From Amborella trichopoda (Eukaryota; Streptophyta; Magnoliopsida; Amborellales; Amborellaceae), in contig NW_006497600.1 of the NCBI RefSeq assembly GCF_000471905.2, forward strand, positions 1,662,921 through 1,726,920: a DNA stretch of 64,000 bases. Direction: 5' to 3'. The stretch's first letter is position 1, and each line of letters opens with the position of its first letter. The notes below the pieces were generated by a model. It saw only the letters and a program-made list of their open reading frames with translations. It did no database searches and was not told the DNA's origin. A program made the position numbers and the translations under genes. This document shows positions 36,336 through 48,510 of this stretch, piece by piece.

Positions 36336-36570
36336 GAAAAAGTTTATATAAGGGTGAGGCCCTACATAATCAAATTAAGGCGCACATCAAAATTTTACTA
36401 GAAGAAATTATTTTATTGATGAAAAACCCTCAAATTCAATCATCTCGACCTCAAAATGTATAGACATGAGAAAAAATAGATTTCAAGTTTTGTAAATAGT
36501 GCATATTGTAATGTTATATCTAGACTATTATTTTTTAAGATTTTAAGTGATCGTAGATCTACTCGATCTA
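36336..36570. mobile_element. MITE, family B (partial copy)
   Basis: It has the family start AAAAAGTTTATATAAGGGTG and AATCAAATTAAGGCGCAC, then decays. The right end is missing or unrecognisable. Confidence 0.5.
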
Positions 36571-38643
36571 ATATTATTTTAAATATTTAAATTTTAGAGT
36601 GACTTGTAAAGCACCTTTTAACATTTATTACACTCACATTATTTGACGACCAAAGCTAATATGAAAGGAAATTTTATTAGACTTTTAGCTTAAAAACTTA
36701 AAAAGATAACTAAAAAAAACGAGGGAATTTTGAATTTTGGCCAACGACTCTATCCCCTCTTTGACACCCCTCTCCTCTCTCTCCCCCCCTTCGCCTTCCC
36801 CATTCTCTCTCCCTCTTCTAACTCTCATGCCTTGCCATCCCCCATCTATCTCTCCTTACCATTCTTTGTTAGTGATCCAAAAGCTTCAGGCCTTATGAGA
36901 GAGCACCATTTTTACTCACTCTCTCTCCCCCTTGCCCACTCCATCCCTCTCTCTCTCTCTCTCTGAGCCTTGCCCTCCCTGATCTTCTCTCTCTCCATTT
37001 TTCACAAGATTAAGACGTTGTTGATGTTCTGCTGTTTGGAGGTCTCCTGCAATTGTTGGTTTTCTTATTTTTCACAAGATAAGGGGGTGAGAGTGGAAGA
37101 TATGATGCTAAAATGAGAGATGGTCATGATACCTAATGGAGCCCCCGGTTAGTATATGAGCATTTTGGATCTTTTCATAAAGCAAATTTTGTTTTTGGTT
37201 GCTATTGCTCTTGCCATAGAACCCTATAGAACAACTGACTTTTTCATTTGAAACATATAACCACTAAATCAATTTATTGTTTGATGCATTGTACCCACTT
37301 CAATTATTGACTTGTTTGTAAAACTTGGTGAGAAACGATACGTTTGAAAAGTGTTCAATAAAATTTCCAATAGAGCACTAATGGATAAGCACTTCTATAA
37401 AAAAAAGAAAAAGAAAAAAAAACTATGTTGATTAATCGTGAAAACATCCTAGATTCTTAAGAAAAGAAAAAAAAGGGCAAAAATTTCCTTGTTTGGGTTT
37501 TATATATTACATCCCCATGTCAAAGTACTTTTATGCATTTCGCTTTTATGGTGAAAATGTCATTGTAGCTGTGCACATCAGTTTTCTCGACATTGTGAGA
37601 ACATGTCTATGTTCATTTGCTTTAAGAGTGCCGATTTGCTTTATGGAAATTGTGAGGAACTCAATATGATAGCATATGCTTTACAATGTGATCTACTTCC
37701 ATATTTATTCACATAAACTAGTAGCTTATCCATTTTGTATGTTTCTATGAAACATGAACTCTCATGGGAAGTTCAGGAATTTAGACATATTGTTGACATT
37801 TTCCTTTTCCTTTTTCTTTATGACGACTTGTGAATGCTTAACATAGTAATAATAAAACAGCTCTGTTTTGGCCCATTTATACTTCTTACAACGGTAAGTA
37901 AATTTTGTGGCCTTGTGTTGTATTTTTGCATGTGCTCAAGATTCCTCTTATGTGTCGTTGTTACACCCTCAATCATGGATTTTTTATTTTTTTTCGAAAG
38001 GAAAGAACTTGGACATGCATGTCAATGCCATTCTAATGTGGTTTTTGGATGAGGGGCTATTTAATTATTATTTTATACCTAATGTGGTTGTGCACATCAG
38101 TTTTCTCGACAATATGAGATCACATCTGTGCTTGTCTAATTCAACAATGTATATTTGCTTTATGAAAATTGTGAGAAAACTAGTAAGATTGTATATATAT
38201 ATTACCAAATTGTGAGGAAACTAGTAAGATTGTATATATATTACAATGTGATATACTTCCCTATTGCAATAACATCTTTATTTAATTCCATAGGATTGGT
38301 TTGGCATGAGCAAGATGTTCAATGGTACAGGAGCCATAGAAGAGTTGTCGTGAAAAAGTGATGATGAAGATCTTAGAGTTACAATTAGTATCAAGAAGCC
38401 AAAGTGGTGCATTTTGAATCGGGAACAAAGATAGTTTGTATGGGATAACAAGAGTAGGAGGAAGATATGGGGTTTCAAAATCATGAAGTCAAAGGCCCGA
38501 GACCTTTAAGCATATGTATTTTCATGGCTAAAAATTCTTTTTGGGAGAGAGAGAGATGGAACAATGTTGTAATCATATTATTTGAATTTTATATGAGCAA
38601 TGTTAGTGGAGATTTTTCTAGTAATTCATATGGAATTATCACA

Positions 38644-38684
<41 letters not shown>

Positions 38685-39375
38685 TCTCTTCCTTATTTGA
38701 TGGGTAAGTTCTGGTTTGAACCTTCAAGTCTCTCTCTATCTCTCTCTCTCAAATTTCAAAAATAATTTGATGTACTTTATCTTTGTGTCCATATAAATAA
38801 ATCTTTTCTTATTTGATGGCTAAGCTGTGGTTTGAACCCTCAAGTCTCTTACTCTCTCTCTCTTATGCCCATGTAAATTATAGTTAATTAGTTATTGCCC
38901 AAGGCGGCAATAGTACTCCAATTATTCTAGTTTGAGTGGCAATGTCACCCAAAGAGAGTGAGAGAGCATAAACAATACCCCAGTGATGTGTTTTGGTTTT
39001 GTTTTAATTTTTAAATAGCAATTTTGTGGGTCTTAAATTTCAAATAAAAGAACGAAATACCATGAAACAGGTTTCATGAGTCTCTTAATCACATCCTATG
39101 TGCATTTTAAGTGAACTTGTTGCATTTTTGTATTGGTGAATTTGTTTGCTCAATGTTATGTGTGTTGTTTATTGATATTCATGAGTTTTGAGATGTTGTG
39201 TTTGCTAATGGGGCAGCTTAAACTCTTTCTCACATATTTTTCAACCCTTCTCCATGATATCTTAAACGTGATTAAGAGATAAAAAAACACCACCCACCTT
39301 CAAGTACTCTATTACCATGCTTCTAATATACATTTTACATAAAGTAGAAACTATCCAATCAATCATTCATTGATT
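36571..39375. other. Intergenic DNA, no gene established
   Basis: A pyrimidine-rich stretch at 36760-37010 resembles the leaders of the genes in this window, but no coding sequence follows that I can recognise. At 37297-37400 a segment of about 80 bp is similar (roughly 80%) to the reverse complement of 46970-47050. In both, one frame reads IIDLFV followed by KVFNKI or KVLNKI, faintly like a pentatricopeptide repeat. A (CT)n run lies at 38648-38683, with further CT runs to about 38865. Confidence 0.4.
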
Positions 39376-39892
39376 TCATTCACCCATGCTGTTATTTTTT
39401 GGCTCCTTCCTACTCATTGGGTCAAGCGTGGTAGCTTCTGATTTATCAACATTCTTCGAAGATTTATTTCCCGCTAAACACTGTTGAGAAACAACCTTTT
39501 CATCATTTACAGTCTCCTTCAACTTTTGAGTTGCTTCCTTGCAAAGAGGCATGTGATTTTCGTTTACAGTTCAAGAAAGAGTTAAGGAAGGTTCTTTTGG
39601 TCAGGGACAAGGGACAGACTCCATATCTAACAAAAGCAAACAACACATTTGCATTGATATAAAAAAAAATAGACCGATTAGAGATTGCAAATTAACCCCA
39701 GGTACTTTCAACTTTCAAGAAAAAAAAAAACCTTGAATTTGTACCAAGGTCCCACCATTTTCTACACTGCATTCAACTCCAGGATGCGATTGATGGTATC
39801 CCTAAGTGTCTCATTAGGGAGTAGACCATTTGCCATGACATTCGTAGCACCACATACGCACATTGACTTGGAAATGATATAGTCCCTTGTAC
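39376..39892 (-). pseudogene. PQT3L: PQT3-like E3 ubiquitin ligase pseudogene, two exons
   Basis: The minus strand carries two exons of a DWNN/RING-type E3 ligase like Arabidopsis PQT3 (RBBP6 family). Exon A (39732-39892, acceptor ATCAG|GT) reads RDYIISKSMCVCGATN, then LLPNETLRDTINRILE, the C-terminal half of the RING/U-box region. A +1 frameshift follows before SVENGGTLVQIQ. Exon B (39376-39626, acceptor GTTAG|ATATGG) reads MESVPCP, a stop, PKEPSLTLS, a stop, then an open stretch with NVDKSEATTLDPMSRKEP to a final stop. The intron between them is retained, so this is not a retrocopy. Two in-frame stops and a frameshift make it non-functional. The exons for the DWNN domain and first half of the RING are not visible in the window. 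A LINE has inserted about 85-100 bp upstream of exon A. Identification rests on remembered family sequence. Confidence 0.8.
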
Positions 39893-39976
39893 CTGATAAG
39901 GAACATCAGATAAATTGGGTTGATCAAACATTGCTTCCCCAAATGCCTTCAAAAGATACAAAGAGATGGACAAGAC

Positions 39977-39992
39977 CACAATTAAAGAATAA
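39977..39992. repeat. Target-site duplication of the LINE, 3' side
   Basis: CACAATTAAAGAATAA, matching CACAGTTAAAGAATAA at 46660-46675 with one mismatch. Confidence 0.9.
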
Positions 39993-40045
39993 ATTTTTTT
40001 TTTGACAAATGTTATCAAATTTATTGTCAACTAAAATGCAGTTAC

Positions 40046-43000
40046 ATCACTCGCTCATTACATCATTCAAAATAGAAAAAGAATCCATAGCAACACCTTG
40101 TTTAGCAAAACCATCAGCAAGATCATTCTATTATCTACAGACATGATGGAACGATAAAGATAATTCCCTTTCCAAATTCACTACTTGAACTCAAAACAAT
40201 CGTAGCAACTAGGGAACTCTTTATTCCTTTTTGCACCACCTAATCACGTTTTGGGAATCACTTTCGACCATTATACCGTGACCCAAATTCATGGCTTTAA
40301 TAAGGAGTAATCCTTTGAGCAAGGCTCTAAACACAACTATGTTAGCCGTGGCAGTTCCAATAGGTCTTGCATAGGCAAAAATAATTGACCCAGTCCAATC
40401 ACGTACCACACCTCTTATCCTTGCATTACCCGGATTATCGAGGGAGCTGCCATCAAAGTTTAACTTTAACCAACCTTGTACCAAGCGTATCCATTTACCA
40501 ACTGGTCTCGTCTTAACTCTCTTAGAGACCACCAAATAGGCTAGATTAAGCCACACATCGATCTCGCTAACACCTCTCCCATCCTCAATGGCTAACACCC
40601 AACACCATATCGTATAAATAATACGCTGGATTAGGCCTTCACATGAAAGACCAATTCCTTCAAAAGTACGTCTGCTCCGTTCTTTCCATAACTCCCAACA
40701 CATAGCTCCTTTAACAATTTGCCAAATCCTTGCCCCCAATTTTGGTAAAGCTAGAAATACTAACTGAGAAATGATACTCAAGACACTTTGAGGAAGAGCT
40801 GTACTGAAGCCTAGCATCCCAAAGAAGTAATACCATATATATATTGCATATTGACAATGAAGAAGCAAGTACGAAATCGATTCCTCATCCTCTTTACACA
40901 TCAGGCAAACATTTTGAAAGACATTTCCTCTTTTAATGAGATTATCAATGGTAAGAACATTATTTTGCCTAGCCAACCAAATAAAACATTGGACCTTATG
41001 AGGAATAGGTCATTCCAGATTTGGGAAATCTGAGGCAACGACCACCTGTGGCGATCATGGAACAAAAGAGAATACATGGCTTTAACGGAAACAATGTCAT
41101 CCTTATTGTGCTCCCAAATTACCTCATCATCAGTATTATTGGACATTACCACCTCATGTAGCTGTAAAAATAAGCTCGAAACATGCGCCACAAACTGGTC
41201 ATTTACTCAATTATAAGGAAATTGGATATCCCACACCACCTGCTCTCCAACAACTTGATAAGTTTCACATATCAGAGCATTTGGGGAAGAGGCCTTTGAG
41301 AACAATTCAGGGAATGAACTCTTCAAAGGGCAATCCCCTAACCACTTATGGTGCCAGAATGAGACTTGAGTGACATTCCCCACACACCACCTAATATCTA
41401 TATGGAGATAGGCTTTGAACAGAAAAATATCCTTTCAAAATATAGATCTGGATGTACTTCTTCTACCACCTCCAATCCACACTCCAAATCTATCAACACT
41501 GTATTTAGCAGTTAGAATCTTTCACCAGAGTTGATCATTAAACAACAAACTGTGCCACGACCATTATGTCAACAATGCCTCATTCATCAATGCCACTCTT
41601 CAAATACCAAAACCTCTTTTACATTTAGGGTTACACACTCTATCTCATCTTAACAAATGATATTTCCTATTCTCCTCAAAAGACCCCCATAGAAAACATC
41701 GCGTCATCTCCTCAACTTTCTTAACTATAGCTACTGGATTTTCAGGAGAGACATCTAATAAATGGGTAGGTTTTCCAAGCATGATTTAACCAAGGTCACA
41801 TGTCCCCCAAGCGACAAATACTTTGGCTTCCATAAATCCAATTTAGTTTGAGCTCGTTGAATCACTCTATCCCATACTGAAATAGGAAACCTAGAATCAG
41901 AAATAGGAAGCCCCAAATAAATTATGGGGAATTTATCCACTTTGCATCCAAATATTAAAGCAAGTTCCTCTGTCAGTTCACTGCTGCAATTAACCCCCAC
42001 CATAGAAGTTTTTGCAATATTCACTTTTAACCCCACCGCCACCTCGCAACACCTCAGAAATCTATCAATATATTCAATATACTCCTTGGCCTCCGAAAAG
42101 ATTAACGTATCATCTGCGTACTGTAGGTGAGAAATATAGGTGAGAAATAGAAGGAGTATCCTGCCCTACCTGGAATCCCATGAAATTGCCCCTATTTACT
42201 ACATTAGATATCATCAAGCTGAAACACTATGTATAAATGGTGAATAAAAAAGGCGACAATGGGTCCCCTTGACGGAGTCCCCTTGAGGAGTTAAAGAAAC
42301 CTTTGGGGCAACCATCAATAAGAATAGAGAAATATGTCAAGGAGAGGCAACCATAAATCCATTTACGCCATTTATCACCGAACCCCATACATTTTAAAAT
42401 TTCAAGCAGGATGTTCCATTCCACTCTATCATACGCCTTTTCCATATCCAGCTTTATAACAACCCCCAGTTCCTTGCTTTCAGTTCTGAAGTGGATGCAC
42501 TCTTGAGAAGTTAAAACACTATCAGTTATTAGTCTATTCTGAATAAAAGTTGTTTGAGGACCTGAAATAACATTACTCAACACCTTTTTCAGACGCATTG
42601 CTAGGACCTATGCAACAATTTTGTACAAGTTGGTCAGTAACGAAATAGGTTTGATAACTAAGAGTTCCTTGACAACTGATTTTTTTGGAGTGAGAGCAAT
42701 GAAAGTAAAGTTAACACCTCTAAATAATTCACGTCTATCTAAAAAGCTTTGTACCATACCTAGTAGTTTCATCAAGAGCATAGACCAGAATCTATGGAAG
42801 AAACACATAGGGAAATCATCAGGTCTTGGTGCCTTATCCCCTACCAGGGAGAACACAACCACTTTCAGCTCCTCCATAGATACCTCAGCTTCTAGTTATG
42901 TCGCAGAAGCCTTTGGAAGAATTTTAAAGGGAATACAACTCATGCTAGGAGTAGCGCATACTTCTAATGTGAATGACTTTCAGAAATGTTCATTAATTGC

Positions 43001-44190
43001 CAAATTAAGGCTATCCACGTCATCCTGCATTACTCCTTGGATAGTAAGCCCTGAGAGATCATTCTGCCGCCTACGTGCATTGGCAATAGAGTGAAAAAAC
43101 GTTATGTTCAGGTCGCCCTCCTTTAGCCATTTGACTCGAGACCTTTGTATCCAATAAATTTCCTCAGACCGCCGAAGTTCATTCAAAGCATTAATATTTC
43201 CAATTCTCTCACTAGCATGTATCTCAGAATACACCCCTCCACTTTGTACAGTTTGGTCGATCCCCTTAATATCCTCCAAAAGACTGTCAATCTTAGCTCC
43301 CAACTGATACTTATTTTCTTTCTTCCATTCTAGCAGCTTATGCTTCACATATAGTAACTTTTTGTGTAGCTGGAAATCCGAGCCAAAAGTAATAGAATTT
43401 TCCCAAGTCCTCCTTATAAGATCCATCACACCCGCTTCTTCCAACCATCCAATCTCAAGTCTAAAAGGCCTTGAACCTCTAAGAAAAGAACTAGAACAAA
43501 GAAGAAGAGGTGCATGGTTCGAGGATATCCTAAGCAAGGCTATCACAGAAGCTAATAGAAACCTCTCCAAAAAATCATTTGAAACCAGGAATCTATCAAT
43601 TTTAGTCATGATGAGATTCCCAAGACAATTATTGGTCCAAGTAAAAGAAGCTCCTAGCAGAAGTAAATCCACTAGATTGTGGTTTTAGATAAAACCATTA
43701 AACAATCTCATCGAAGAGTTAATCTGACCTCCTGAGGAAGAATCATCAGGTCACCAAATTAAACTGAAATCAGCCCCACACAAAAAGGAAGATTCAAACC
43801 AAATAAAACCCTCGATAAGTCATTAAGAAAGTCAACTTTGAGTGCTACATTGTTTGGACCATATACATTCACAAGACCCCACGAGAAATTGGGCTTAAGG
43901 CCATTGAAAAGTATAGCTAACCCCCTATCCCCTTTTAAAATCTCAAAACTTTGCAGAATCTGAGGATTCCACAAAACCCACTGCCCACCCGAAGCCCCAA
44001 CAGAATCAATGCCCACAAAACACACCGAACTCGAAACCCAAACTTCTCAAGCACCCACCATAGAAGGGCTGGGAAGTTTGGTCTCTTACAAAATTAGAAC
44101 ATTTGGTTTATACTTCTTAACCAAAAATAAAACATCATTCTTACTACTAGCACCCCCTAAACCTCTAACATTCCAATTTAAAATAAACGT
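40046..44190 (-). pseudogene. LINE ORF2: endonuclease, reverse transcriptase, RNase H (broken)
   Basis: ORF2 would provide the nicking and copying enzymes for target-primed reverse transcription. It starts near 44175 with NWNVRGLGG, the usual endonuclease start. It continues with LVNVYGPNN (about 43860), LLGASFTWTNN and KIDRFLVS (43670-43580) and REAN-linker-like sequence ending RSRVKWLKEGDLNITFFHS. The reverse transcriptase shows LDMEKAYDRVEW (about 42450-42415), RQGDPLSPFLF (about 42270) and QYADDTLIF (near 42115). A zf-RVT domain (C-x2-C, H-C around 40900-40850) and an RNase H domain (FDGSSLDNPG, then E and VESDSQNVI, 40480-40250) follow. At 40220 a stop interrupts, and the end (NDLADGFAKQG) continues in another frame. 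At least five breaks are visible. Confidence 0.93.
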
Positions 44191-46240
44191 CAGTAAATAT
44201 TGGAAGAAAAACCTGGACCTTTATCGTGAGGCCCATGTAAAGACGCATCGAACATGGTAGCATCACCATCATCGCCAGAAGACTCATCGGAGCTGCCTAC
44301 ACTCGGAGCATCCACAATTGAACTCAGCTCCATGATCACCACATTAGCGCCTCTGGAATTCAGCGTAATTGAAAAGCTGGAGGGAGCAGCTGACTTCTTT
44401 TCTTTAGTTTTGAGCAGCATCGTCTTCTTCCCCTTGCTCTGAGGAACAGTGCCAGGGGGCTTGTCGTAATCTTCAGTCTAAAGCTTTTCCATAGCCTTCG
44501 GCTGCGTCGCATTAATTGTCACAGATATAGGCACCTGCGTCTTAATATCAGCCTCCATTTCATCCATTCACATTATTTTTAACGAGCTTTCCCGTCAACT
44601 GAAATTCCTGGGCTTCACGCTTCTCTGCTTTCTCCTTTTTCTTCATAACCTGAAGGATCACAGCAATAGGGACCTCATAATCTAATCCCATATCTTCAAG
44701 AATTCCCTGATAAAGAGCGTCCTCTCCATCATCGTCAACAACTCCACTCTTTGCTTCCGGAAGAGTAGTAATAGGAATGACAGACTCAACTAGCACCATA
44801 GCGGACTTTAGATCAAAAGATTCTGCCACTCCACACTCGTTAGTTGCCCCATCCATAACAGATTGAATCGTCTTCATAGCAAGCTCCCTTGTTTCCTCAT
44901 CAGACTCCAGTAACAAAATCACCGCCAGTTCATCTACTGCCTGGGGATCAAAGCGCGGCCTCTCCTCTGGGTTAGTCCTCTTCTTCTTACTTCATCAGCA
45001 AGGGAGAAACTTCAAACGATCAGCCATGAGTAGTGCACACAACAAGATACCAGTTAGCTGTTTGGAAGCAGCAACGAGCAAATTTTCCGACACCGGCCAC
45101 GGGGAAAAATACTTCCTTAGGCCCTGCACTTCCACCTTCCCGATGAGGCGTTTTTCAAAGCTTATATTCCCGAAATCTTTCCTGAAATCTTCTTTCATGG
45201 TGTCATGTCGTGCCGCCTCAACCGATGCAATTTGTGCCACAGATGGAGCCAGTGTACCTGCAGGGTCCACCGTCATCACAATGTTACCACGCTTCAAAGC
45301 ATTGGCCGAAGTCAACCCCACTAAAGAAGAAGCCAACTTATAGGAATCTGGGAAACGCCTAACTGGAATCCACCTTTTCCAAACTTTTAATTCACTCGTA
45401 ATCGTATGCCGTTTCACCACCTAGCTTTGGCGTTCAATATTCTTTCCGGCCCAATTTAAAATTTTGTGGTTGAATTTCACCGGCCTAGCAAAACATGCAC
45501 CCTTGTTCCAAATTTTCTGGTGAAATTTCACCAGAACCTGTTTTGCAGCCCCCTTACGTATCAGTCCATTCCTCTTCAAGACTCTGTATCTCACATAGCT
45601 GAGCCATCTGGTCACTTTTGTGAAAATTATATGTCGTCGTACAATTGCTCTCCAAACACACATCTATCAAGAACAAATTATGGGCCACCTATAGTCTTAT
45701 ATGTCTCATGCAAGGGACTCCCAAGAAACGACTGATTTGAACTCTAACAAAAGAAACATTGGGCCCAACTAAGAGCTTAATATCAACAACACGGTATTCT
45801 CCAAAAGGATTGACAATCTTCTTAAAGACATACTCATTCCAAACATGAAGAGGAACACCCCATAAGTGAATCTAGGTAAGTTCCCTCTTCACAAAAGACG
45901 AGGGCATCGAAGGGCTCCATTCTAAGAGAGTCATCAACGAACCTCGAACTCTGTAAAATCTTTCCTTCCATGCCCGAGCCACATCTTGGTCGGAGTAGTA
46001 AAACAAAAGCAGCCCTACCTTTGCCCAAAGAGAACACTTCAGGCAGATACAACAGACCCCATCCTCGTTTCGCCCAATTATTCAAACTAAAAGTAGCATC
46101 TAGCGGGGAACAAAAGGAACCTACTAAAATCTGTTGTGCCTTCCTATCAAGTTCATTCAACCCTCCAAGCTGCACCTTCGGAACATCGGAAAGGGGCCCA
46201 TCAATTCTAAATGGAAGATGTCTCCCTATCTCCCTCATCT
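44190..46240 (-). pseudogene. LINE ORF1, DUF4283-type (broken)
   Basis: ORF1 of plant L1 LINEs encodes a nucleic-acid-binding protein. The frame from 46238 (MREIGRHLPFRIDG) leads into NNWAKRGWGLLYLP. After a break it gives the DUF4283 signature IHLWGVPLHVWNEYVFKKI, followed by VDIKLLVGPNVSFVRVQIS, around 45870-45740. Pieces at 45663-45421 and 45420-44995 and an acidic C-terminal part (44922-44560, 44420-44190) follow in changing frames. No zinc knuckle is evident. Confidence 0.75.
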
Positions 46241-46659
46241 CATCCTTGACGTATCTTACCTCTACAGCTTTCCTTAGGGTTTACTTTTACACTGACAAAA
46301 GGCTTCCAAAAAAATCATTTACTCAAGACTTATCAGTTGTTTTGTGTCATGGGACAACCTTGGTCAACTAATCCCTGACCCTTTCTCTCTCTTCAAACTA
46401 CTCAAGACTTAAGGTCGTCACTCTCTTCATACTACTTTCTCTCTCTTCTCTCTTCCATTTGAAACCTACTCTGCATTCTTATTCCAAGCAATCCACCCAC
46501 TGCCACCACCCAAAATCCATGCCCGTCGATGATGAAAGACGCCTGTTAAGTACCTTTACATAAGAAGCATCCGAGAAAATGCATCGTTCCTCTGCTCAGA
46601 TCTACAGCTGGCCTCTCCAAAACTCCAATCTCTGCCCCTTGATCCGCAGTTGCCACTTT

Positions 46660-46675
46660 CACAGTTAAAGAATAA
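46660..46675. repeat. Target-site duplication of the LINE, 5' side
   Basis: CACAGTTAAAGAATAA, partner of 39977-39992. Confidence 0.9.
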
Positions 46676-48502
46676 TTACAAACTCCTTTCAAGATGCATT
46701 GCCTATGGTATCATAACTGGCCCTACATATCAAGAAAACAAAATTAAAAAGAAAGTAAAATAATTAAAAAAATGCATCGCTTTTGGTATTATAACAGGCC
46801 CTTACGTATACGTAGAAAAATCTTAAATAAAAGCAAAATATATAAGACTACTTTGGCAATGGGGATGCAATGTATGAAAATCACTAGGATATTTTTACCA
46901 TTTTTTTTTATAATTTAGGGTCAACATAAAATCCCACTCGGTAACAATCTTGAGGTAGCTTCTCCAATACTGCCTCTATTAGGAATTTTGTTCAATACTT
47001 TGCAAATGTGTTGGATCTCAACAAGATTTACAAACAAGTCAATAATTGCAGCAGCTACTATGAATCAAAAACTAAACTGGGTGATTCTGATTTGAACTCA
47101 TATTTTTTGGGGGGGATTTTTAAAATTATATATTGACTGAGATAATTCCATTTTATATCAGTCGCTTGGGTTTTTAGCATTGGAGTTACCTAAACAAATA
47201 TAAATACAGTGAAAAATCAAAATAAAGAGAGAACCCCACACCAAAAAATCAATCAATAAATAGATAAACAGTGTAAATTATAGAAAAAACCCAGGATTCA
47301 AATGAAAAAAAAGCACGGTCATCAAGTCCATGTTTTAGTGGACCTATAAATGCATATTTGAGATGAACAATATGCCCTAGAGAGAGGGTAGAGAGAGAGG
47401 AATTATTAGCTTTTTAATTCTTCACCAAAAGTGAATATATCTCTTAATTATTAATCCATACCTTATTCAAAATCCAGATTTTGAGAGTAGCTTTGAACTT
47501 GAATGAAATAATGGGTTCTCAAAGAGGCAATCCTCCATTCAATCTTCAACCAAAAAAAAGGATGTCTTCCATCATTACCATTACATTCCTAACAGAGGTC
47601 TTGAGAGAGAGGGAAGACAAGGCGTGAGAGATTGGTAAGGCTAGAGAGAAAGAGCATGGGATAGTGTCATGCGTTTCCTATGAAAGAGTGTGTGAACCTA
47701 AGTTTTTTTTTTTTTTTTGGAGGGTCGTTAACTCTAGAAAATCCATGTGTGTGAGTGTAAGTTTTAAGGGTATTTTATTTATTTAAATTTATTTTTTTAT
47801 TTCTTACAAAATATATTATGTTGAGAAATATGGACTCTCAAAATTTGAGCTATATCCTATGTATAGAAAAATGAATAAAAATTTAAAATACGATACGTGC
47901 TCTAAAAAATATGGGACAAGAGAATAAATATAAAATATTGAGAACGATTTTAAATTTTGAACAATATAGGGGATACTTATGTGAGTTTCCCTTTTTTTTG
48001 TGAAAATTTTCCTTTTAGATCATTTTAAAAAGAAAACCGGACCTGTTTGGTCCGGTAGATTTTTTTTTTTTAAAAAAAACATAGGTAAAAAACCCCCCAA
48101 TAAAATTTAAAAAAATATATAGAAAAACATACATTAAATATATAATATCTTATAATCTACATTTATCTTTAAAAAAAAAATGAAATAACTTGTTGCTGAA
48201 AATCTTCAATCAAGCTTTTAAGTTGTTGAAAATCTAATTTTACCTGTTTTTTTAAAGTTATTATTAGTGGGGTGGTGTTAGTGGTGTAATGAAAACCATA
48301 AACCAGCAACTACAGTTTAAAGGTGGTGTTTCAAAATTAACTCTATTGAAATAGTAAATTAGCTTACCCTTTGAATAGAACATCATTTAGACTTCTCCCT
48401 CCAAGAAAAGGCACCAAATAATTGGAACACCTCTCATGCAAGAGATAACATCGAAAAGGACATAAATTTGATGGGTCAATATGCCCTAACCACAAGCCAA
48501 TA
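46676..48502. other. Intergenic DNA between LINE and hAT copy 2
   Basis: A repeat of about 85 bp is present twice at 46695-46850 (AAGATGCATTGCCT.. and AAATGCATCGCTTT.., both followed by GGTATYATAAC-GGCCC). At 46930-47060 the reverse complement resembles 37297-37400. GA runs lie at 47382-47400 and 47602-47650. No intact gene. Confidence 0.45.
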
Positions 48503-48510
48503 GTTCAAAC

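Larger units (their letters stand above)
39993..46659 (-). mobile_element. Full-length L1-type LINE, degenerate
   Basis: The element is about 6.67 kb, the normal size for a plant L1. It runs on the minus strand from a non-coding 5' region (46659 to about 46260) through ORF1 and ORF2 to a short 3' untranslated region and a poly-A tail (T run 39994-40003). It is bounded by 16-bp target duplications with one mismatch. The order of domains is complete: RNA-binding ORF1, endonuclease, reverse transcriptase, zinc-binding domain, RNase H. Several stops and frameshifts make it inactive. Confidence 0.95.

Noticed and set aside
36730..36966. Plus-strand frame of 78 codons as gene start
   Set aside because: Low-complexity CT-rich sequence; no downstream coding exon recognised.
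45834..46371. Plus-strand frames over 130 codons in the LINE
   Set aside because: Shadows of the LINE ORF1 frame on the minus strand, which carries the DUF4283-type motif.
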